Part shown: positions 11,664 through 15,938 of the stretch, piece by piece
Position numbering within the stretch: position 1 is the first letter of the stretch
How the letters are laid out: each line of letters starts with the position of its first letter
DNA from: DATBMY01 sp036554605
GTDB lineage: Bacteria > Acidobacteriota > Blastocatellia > UBA7656
DNA length: 15,938 nt
NCBI GenBank assembly: GCA_036554605.1
Contig: DATBMY010000013.1
Span: 1 to 15,938, forward strand
Reading direction: 5' to 3'
Position numbers and translations under genes: made by a program
Notes under the pieces: generated by a model
Told to the model about the DNA's origin: nothing
Databases searched by the model: none
The model's input: the letters and a program-made list of their open reading frames with translations, nothing else

Positions 11664-12773
11664 CTACTTGAAGGCTTCCTTATTGACGACAAAAGGCATC
11701 CGTGTAAAGTCGCCGTCGTATCTACGCTCCAGCACATCGATAGCGCCCTGAACCGCGCGGCCTGCCATCCCGATGTTCGGGTCGGGCGAGAGGCGCGTCT
11801 CGCGCGTACCAGAAGCGAAATGGTGAAACAATCGAAGCCGGTCCTTCAATTTCGGATCGCGAAGCGGGCTCCCGGCAGGCAGCGGTTCCGTCTCAAATAC
11901 GTCGAGCGCGGCGCCCGCTATTCGATTCTCCATGAGCGCATCGTAAAGCGCGCGCTCGTTTATCACCTGACCGCGCGACGTGTTTATGAGGTATGCCGAA
12001 GACTTCATCCTTTCGAGCGAATCATCGTCGATAAGATGATAGGTGCCTCTGTTATCGTCCAACGCTAAGACGAGCGGCACATGCAAGCTCACGTAATCAG
12101 CTTCGGCAACGGCTTCGTCGAACCCAACATAGCTGATCGAGCGGCGCTCGCGCGAAAAGCCGGCTTCGTGTCTGAGCGCCATCTCGCGCGAAGCAAAAGA
12201 AAGGAACATTTCATCGCGAGAGCGCGGGCTATATAAAAGGATGTCCATATCGAGCCCGATGCATTTTCTAGCAAGCGCTTTGCCTATCCGCCCCGCGCCG
12301 ATCACCGCCATTATCTTTCCGGTCACTTCATCGCCCAGAAATGGATGATAGGGGTGCCAGGAGCCCCACCCATTTGCTTCCACGAGTCGCTCCGAAGAGT
12401 AGAGCTTTCGCGAGAGAGCGCCCATCATAAATAGCGCGAACTCGGCCGTGGCCTCCGTCAGCACATCGGGCGTATTGGTGAAGGGGATGAGGTAACGATT
12501 CGCCGCCTCGCGGTCTATGTTATCTATGCCGACGGCCATCTGCGCTACTACCTTCAATGCTCCCCTCCCGGCGCTCAGGACTTCATCATCAACCGCGTCG
12601 CGCAGCGTCGTTATAAGAGCGACAATGCCGGTGCGCACCTTTTCTATAAGGAAGGGCTTCGGCGGCGGCTCCGTATCGGCATAGACTTCCACTTCGTAGC
12701 CGAGGCGGCTGAGGCGGTCTAATGCTTCGCGGCCGATGTCGGCCGTCGCAAAGATGCGTCCTTTATTATCCAC
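11664..12773 (-). CDS. D-isomer-specific 2-hydroxyacid dehydrogenase
   Basis: This 369-aa NAD(P)-dependent oxidoreductase interconverts D-2-hydroxyacids and 2-oxoacids. Its closest general look is to glyoxylate/hydroxypyruvate reductases. The Rossmann motif is GAGRIG (159-164). The catalytic residues appear as R267 in NTSRG, E296 in DVFETEP and H318 in HHFASGT. The position before the catalytic His is usually Pro; here it is His317. Residues about 182-214, after the second beta strand of the nucleotide-binding fold, form an unusually long insertion. The start is GTG 12773, since no in-frame ATG occurs before residue 116. The true substrate cannot be read from sequence. It is convergent with the permease pair and divergent from the RNA element upstream of the OPT gene. 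Confidence 0.9.
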   Translation of the reverse strand: MDNKGRIFATADIGREALDRLSRLGYEVEVYADTEPPPKPFLIEKVRTGIVALITTLRDAVDDEVLSAGRGALKVVAQMAVGIDNIDREAANRYLIPFTNTPDVLTEATAEFALFMMGALSRKLYSSERLVEANGWGSWHPYHPFLGDEVTGKIMAVIGAGRIGKALARKCIGLDMDILLYSPRSRDEMFLSFASREMALRHEAGFSRERRSISYVGFDEAVAEADYVSLHVPLVLALDDNRGTYHLIDDDSLERMKSSAYLINTSRGQVINERALYDALMENRIAGAALDVFETEPLPAGSPLRDPKLKDRLRLFHHFASGTRETRLSPDPNIGMAGRAVQGAIDVLERRYDGDFTRMPFVVNKEAFK

Positions 12774-12889
12774 CGCGATCAGCTTACAGCGGTTGATTCT
12801 TTAGAGACAAATCAAAATGCCTATCCCTATATGTAGAAGTATGCTCGCTTTCATATCGCTATTAGTTGTGCACGCCCGGAATTTTTTCC

Positions 12890-12917
12890 TTGACTTGAAA
12901 AGGGCTTATGCTACTAT
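12890..12917 (+). promoter_or_regulatory. Strong sigma70-type promoter of the leader RNA
   Basis: TTGACT (12890-12895) and TACTAT (12912-12917) are spaced 16 bp, with an AT-rich run just upstream. The predicted start is about 12924. It is one of the closest matches to consensus in the window and points into a stretch with no long gene. The stretch 12774-12889, between it and the dehydrogenase start, shows nothing I can identify. Confidence 0.65.
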
Positions 12918-12950
12918 CGGTTCAACACCGGAAAGGAGGTGGTCCAAGGC

Positions 12951-12989
12951 ATGATAAGTTTCAGACCAGGTGAGGTGGCTGAGGCCTGA
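12951..12989 (+). CDS. Possible 12-codon leader ORF
   Basis: The ORF runs from ATG to TGA and would encode MISFRPGEVAEA. The extended Shine-Dalgarno ends 4 nt before the ATG, with GGAGG 11 nt away. Such a strong ribosome site in front of so short a frame suggests either a leader peptide or a ribosome-binding RNA. I see no run of regulatory codons typical of amino-acid attenuators. Only conservation of the peptide across relatives would establish it as coding. Confidence 0.35.
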   Translation: MISFRPGEVAEA

Positions 12990-13128
12990 GCGTGGCCAGC
13001 CGCGCGTGCGGCTGACTGTGGACCATTCATATTCGAGTCCACATTATTTCGTTGCTGATTGCAGGAGCAGCACGCTCAAACCGATTGCTTGCGGATAGGC
13101 CACAGGTCAATCCCAACAGTCCACCGCG

Positions 13129-13185
13129 AGCCCCGACGCAGAGCGCCGATCTCGTGATGCCGCGTCGGGGCTTGTTCTATTTATT
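13129..13185 (+). terminator. Intrinsic terminator of the leader RNA
   Basis: AGCCCCGACGC (13129-13139) and GCGTCGGGGCT (13162-13172) form a perfect 11-bp stem with a 22-nt loop, followed by a T-rich tail (TGTTCTATTTATT). The stem is GC-rich, and the element lies 120 bp before the OPT start codon. The remainder, 13186-13305, holds the OPT ribosome-binding site and no convincing second promoter. Confidence 0.75.
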
Positions 13186-13305
13186 CCGGCTTTATCCCCG
13201 CGTTTCGCTTATTTTGCATTACTGCTTTCTTTTTGTACCCCTCGGCGGTAAATTAAAGTTGTTCGGACTAAACTCCTCGTGCCAAATCAATCGGAGGTCA
13301 AATTA

Positions 13306-15861
13306 ATGGCGACTGAAAGCGTTGATGCAACCAGTACGCGCCCTGTCACTGATTACCCTGATATTGTAGGGGCAAAGCCGGAGAATCCCTACCTTGCGTC
13401 CTTTCGCCCATATATACCGGCCGGCGTAAAACTGCGCGAGCTTACGCCCCTGCCGCTCGTCGTCGGGACGCTTCTCGGGATGATCTTCGGCGCTTCCTCG
13501 CTCTACCTTGTCTTGAAGACCGGCTTAACCGTTAGCGCCTCTATACCGGTTGCAGTCATATCAATCACTCTGTTTCGCGCGCTATCGAAAGTTGGCCTGA
13601 GGAATGCCACCATCCTTGAGAACAACGTAGTCCAGACGGCGGGCTCGGCCGGCGAATCGATAGCCTTCGGCGTCGGCGTCACCATGCCCGCGATACTCAT
13701 TCTAGGGTTCGATCTCGAAATCGCCCGCGTCGCTCTGGTATCAATACTCGGCGGACTGCTGGGCATTCTGATGATGATACCCCTCAGGCGCGCGCTGATC
13801 GTCCAGCAGCACGGCCTGTTGAAGTATCCCGAGGGGACCGCGTGCGCCGAGGTTTTAAAAGCGGGCGCATCGGATGAATCGCGCGCCGCGGCCGAGGGCG
13901 TAAAGGACCGGCCCGAATCGCAAGTGCGCGCGCTTCCGATATTCACCGGGCTCGGCATCGGCTTCGCCTATAAAGTGATCATGGACGGCTTCAAGGGATG
14001 GAAGGACATACCCGAGAAGATCTTCGGCGCGCCCTTCAACGCCGGCTCCATCGCGGCCGAGGTAAACCCCGCGCTGCTGGGCGTGGGCTACATCATCGGC
14101 CCTCGCATCGCTGCCATAATGTGCGCGGGCGGCGTCCTCGCTTATCTTGTACTTATCCCGCTCATAAAGTTTTTTGGCGAAGGGATGACGGCCATTGTGA
14201 CTCCGGGCGATAAGCTTATCTCCGATATGAGTCCGAACGACATACGCGGCGCTTATGTGCTTTATATAGGCGCGGGCGCGGTGGCGGCGGGCGGCATCAT
14301 CAGCCTGTTTCGCTCGCTTCCGACAATCTGGCACGGCATCAAAGGCGGCATCAGCGACCTCAGAGGCGGGCAGGCGGCACAGGAGAGCATGCTGCGCACC
14401 GACCGCGACCTGTCGATGAAGTTCGTGCTCGGCGGGATCATCCTGCTGATCGCGCTTATTATGATAGTCCCGCAGCTGCACCTTCAAGGAAACCTGCTCG
14501 GGGCCATACTCATTATCGCCTTCGGGTTCCTCTTCGTCACCGTATCGTCGCGACTGACTGGAGAGATAGGCTCTTCATCAAACCCGATTTCGGGGATGAC
14601 GGTCGCAACATTGCTTCTCACCTGCCTGATCTTTCTGATCGTCGGCTGGACATCGCCGATCTACTACGTGACCGCGCTTTCAATTGGAGCGATCGTCTGC
14701 ATAGCGGCTTCAAACGGCGGCACGACGTCGCAGGATTTGAAGACGGGTTTCCTCGTGGGCGCAACGCCGAAGTACCAGCAGATTGCTATTCTGATCGGCG
14801 CAACCGCCTCGGCGCTGATACTCGGCCCGATACTGCTTGAGTTGAACAGCGCCGGGACCGTCTATGTGCCAGGCTCCAGCTTCAAGCAAGTCTCCGAGCA
14901 GCCCGCGCCGATAACCCCTGGCCTATTTGCGACGCTTCCGCCTTATACGGATAAGGCTCAGCCTCCCGCGCCGGGCAGCTATCGCGTGCTGTCGAACGAC
15001 CCCGAAAGCCCGAACGCCGTAGCGGGCCTTGAGAAGGGCGATTTCCTTGTCGATCCTTCGGGCAGAGTCGCATACAAGCTTGAGCGAAACTTCTCGGCCG
15101 ATCTTCACGCCGACGTGTCGAGCCTGACCAAAAGAGAGACGCTCAGCGGTCCGCAGGCGACTGCTGACGCAAGCAGCTATTACGTCTGGCAGAGTTTCAA
15201 TAGCGATACGGGAACGTCCAGAAAGTTCCTGGTCGATGAGAGCGGCGCGCCCGTCTATCTGGTCGACCCGGCGATCAACGGCATTCATAAAGAGCGACCG
15301 GATGGAACAACCGCGACGAAGTTCGATGCGCCGAAGGCCGTGCTGATGTCTTACATCATCAACGGCATACTGAGCCATAGGCTTCCGTGGGGGCTCGTGC
15401 TGCTTGGCGTAATGATCGCCGTGGTGCTTGAGATGGCCGGCATTCCGTCGCTCGCCTTCGCCGTCGGCGTCTATTTGCCGCTGTCGGCCTCGACCCCGAT
15501 TCTGATCGGCGGAATAATCCGGTGGCTGGTCGATAAGTACGTTCGCCGGAAATTCCGCGGCCACAACCTGACCGAAGAGGAGCTGGTCGCCGAAGGCGAT
15601 AAGAGCCCGGGCGTGCTAATGGCGTCGGGCTATATCGCGGGCGGCGCGTTGGCCGGAATCATCTACGCCGTGTTGAACGGATACCCGGCGCTGGCCGATT
15701 TCAATAGAGGCATAGAGGATTGGGCAAAATCTAGCAATCCATTTTTCAGCGGAGGATGGGCAGACATGCTATCGCTGCTACCATTCCTGGTACTCTGCAT
15801 ATTGCTCTATCTCACGGGCCGCGAGGTCATACTCGCCGGTAAGAAAAAGGCTACGTCCTGA
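13306..15861 (+). CDS. OPT-family oligopeptide/metal-complex transporter
   Basis: This 851-aa polytopic membrane protein belongs to the oligopeptide transporter (OPT) superfamily, which imports peptides or metal chelates with protons. Family signatures are NNVVQTAGSAGESIAFGVG (106-124) and LLKYPEGTACAEVLKAG (171-187), with many hydrophobic helices, for example 48-70, 80-92, 126-160, 263-290, 376-412, 432-447, 493-513, 693-735 and 820-836. ATG 13306 is chosen over GTG 13279 because GGAGGT sits 7 nt upstream. It is longer than many bacterial OPT proteins (about 600-700) because of a polar insert at about 515-672. That insert holds two similar units, FLVDPSGRVAY (580-590) and FLVDESGAPVY (641-651). 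The substrate is unknown. It may be controlled by the structured RNA upstream. Confidence 0.92.
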   Translation: MATESVDATSTRPVTDYPDIVGAKPENPYLASFRPYIPAGVKLRELTPLPLVVGTLLGMIFGASSLYLVLKTGLTVSASIPVAVISITLFRALSKVGLRNATILENNVVQTAGSAGESIAFGVGVTMPAILILGFDLEIARVALVSILGGLLGILMMIPLRRALIVQQHGLLKYPEGTACAEVLKAGASDESRAAAEGVKDRPESQVRALPIFTGLGIGFAYKVIMDGFKGWKDIPEKIFGAPFNAGSIAAEVNPALLGVGYIIGPRIAAIMCAGGVLAYLVLIPLIKFFGEGMTAIVTPGDKLISDMSPNDIRGAYVLYIGAGAVAAGGIISLFRSLPTIWHGIKGGISDLRGGQAAQESMLRTDRDLSMKFVLGGIILLIALIMIVPQLHLQGNLLGAILIIAFGFLFVTVSSRLTGEIGSSSNPISGMTVATLLLTCLIFLIVGWTSPIYYVTALSIGAIVCIAASNGGTTSQDLKTGFLVGATPKYQQIAILIGATASALILGPILLELNSAGTVYVPGSSFKQVSEQPAPITPGLFATLPPYTDKAQPPAPGSYRVLSNDPESPNAVAGLEKGDFLVDPSGRVAYKLERNFSADLHADVSSLTKRETLSGPQATADASSYYVWQSFNSDTGTSRKFLVDESGAPVYLVDPAINGIHKERPDGTTATKFDAPKAVLMSYIINGILSHRLPWGLVLLGVMIAVVLEMAGIPSLAFAVGVYLPLSASTPILIGGIIRWLVDKYVRRKFRGHNLTEEELVAEGDKSPGVLMASGYIAGGALAGIIYAVLNGYPALADFNRGIEDWAKSSNPFFSGGWADMLSLLPFLVLCILLYLTGREVILAGKKKATS

Positions 15862-15879
15862 CGCGGCATTTAGCTGAAA

Positions 15880-15920
15880 AAAAATAGCGGGGGCTTTTCA
15901 TAGAGGCCCCCGCTATTTTT
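15880..15920 (+). terminator. Strong terminator after the OPT gene
   Basis: A perfect 15-bp stem (15880-15894 with 15906-15920), with core TAGCGGGGGC, encloses an 11-nt loop. It is flanked by an A-run on the left and a T-run on the right, so it can terminate in both directions. It begins 19 bp after the OPT stop codon. Confidence 0.92.
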
Positions 15921-15938
15921 CTAACGACATGATCTCTT

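Larger units (their letters stand above)
12924..13185 (+). ncRNA. Candidate structured RNA or leader upstream of the OPT gene
   Basis: The boundaries come from a promoter at 12890-12917 and an intrinsic terminator at 13129-13185. Visible elements are: AAAGGAGGTGGTCCA (12932-12946), able to pair over 15 nt (one G-U) with the usual bacterial 16S 3' end; a perfect CAGCCGC/GCGGCTG hairpin with loop GCGT (12997-13014); a closing pairing TGGTCCA (12940-12946) with TGGACCA (13019-13025); and a competing hairpin TGTGGAC (13017-13023) with GTCCACA (13037-13043). I do not recognise it as tmRNA, 6S, SRP or RNase P RNA. It may be a free small RNA, or an attenuating leader of the transporter gene that starts 120 bp after the terminator. 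Confidence 0.5.

Noticed and set aside
12951..13043. Leader RNA as tmRNA, SRP RNA, 6S RNA or RNase P RNA
   Set aside because: None of the diagnostic motifs is present (no tRNA-like ends, no GGAAGGAAGC-type SRP loop, no long bulged 6S hairpin, no P4 signature).
13279..13305. Upstream GTG start for the OPT transporter
   Set aside because: No Shine-Dalgarno precedes it, whereas ATG 13306 has GGAGGT at 7 nt, and that ribosome site would otherwise lie inside the coding region.
13052..13306. 84-aa plus-strand ORF
   Set aside because: It spans the intrinsic terminator and has no ribosome site or protein-like pattern.

Overview
The window reads as chromosome from a moderately GC-rich bacterium, most likely an acidobacterium (Blastocatellia-like). 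That placement is an inference. It rests on gene content, codon habits, the style of intergenic repeats, and an RpoB carrying a zinc-ribbon insertion of a kind I associate with that phylum. No phage, insertion sequence or CRISPR array is visible.

Positions 1-9729, minus strand: the classic transcription/translation super-cluster. Reading downstream from a consensus-like promoter at 9701-9729, the order is tRNA-Thr(TGT), tRNA-Tyr(GTA), tRNA-Gly(TCC), tRNA-Thr(GGT), tuf, rpmG, tRNA-Trp(CCA), secE, nusG, rplK, rplA, rplJ, rplL and rpoB, which runs off the left edge. A second promoter (4091-4120) in the 422-bp rplL-rpoB spacer probably gives rpoB(C) an independent start. The spacers contain AT-rich palindromes and paired inverted repeats.

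Positions 9765-11658, plus strand: two adjacent Dpp/Opp-type permease genes, with no ATPase or substrate-binding protein beside them in the window. They converge on a D-2-hydroxyacid dehydrogenase (11664-12773, minus strand) across a palindromic repeat that has a diverged sister copy at 7658-7755.

Positions 12774-13305: a gene-poor stretch with a strong sigma70-type promoter (12890-12917), a candidate structured RNA of about 260 nt and an 11-bp intrinsic terminator (13129-13185). The RNA contains a 15-nt stretch able to pair continuously with the 3' end of 16S rRNA, a possible 12-codon ORF, and mutually exclusive stems. It sits just upstream of an 851-aa OPT-family transporter (13306-15861), which ends in a strong terminator (15880-15920). 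This RNA element is the best candidate for something undescribed.

The left two thirds is core expression machinery. The right third is mainly peptide or small-molecule transport plus one oxidoreductase.
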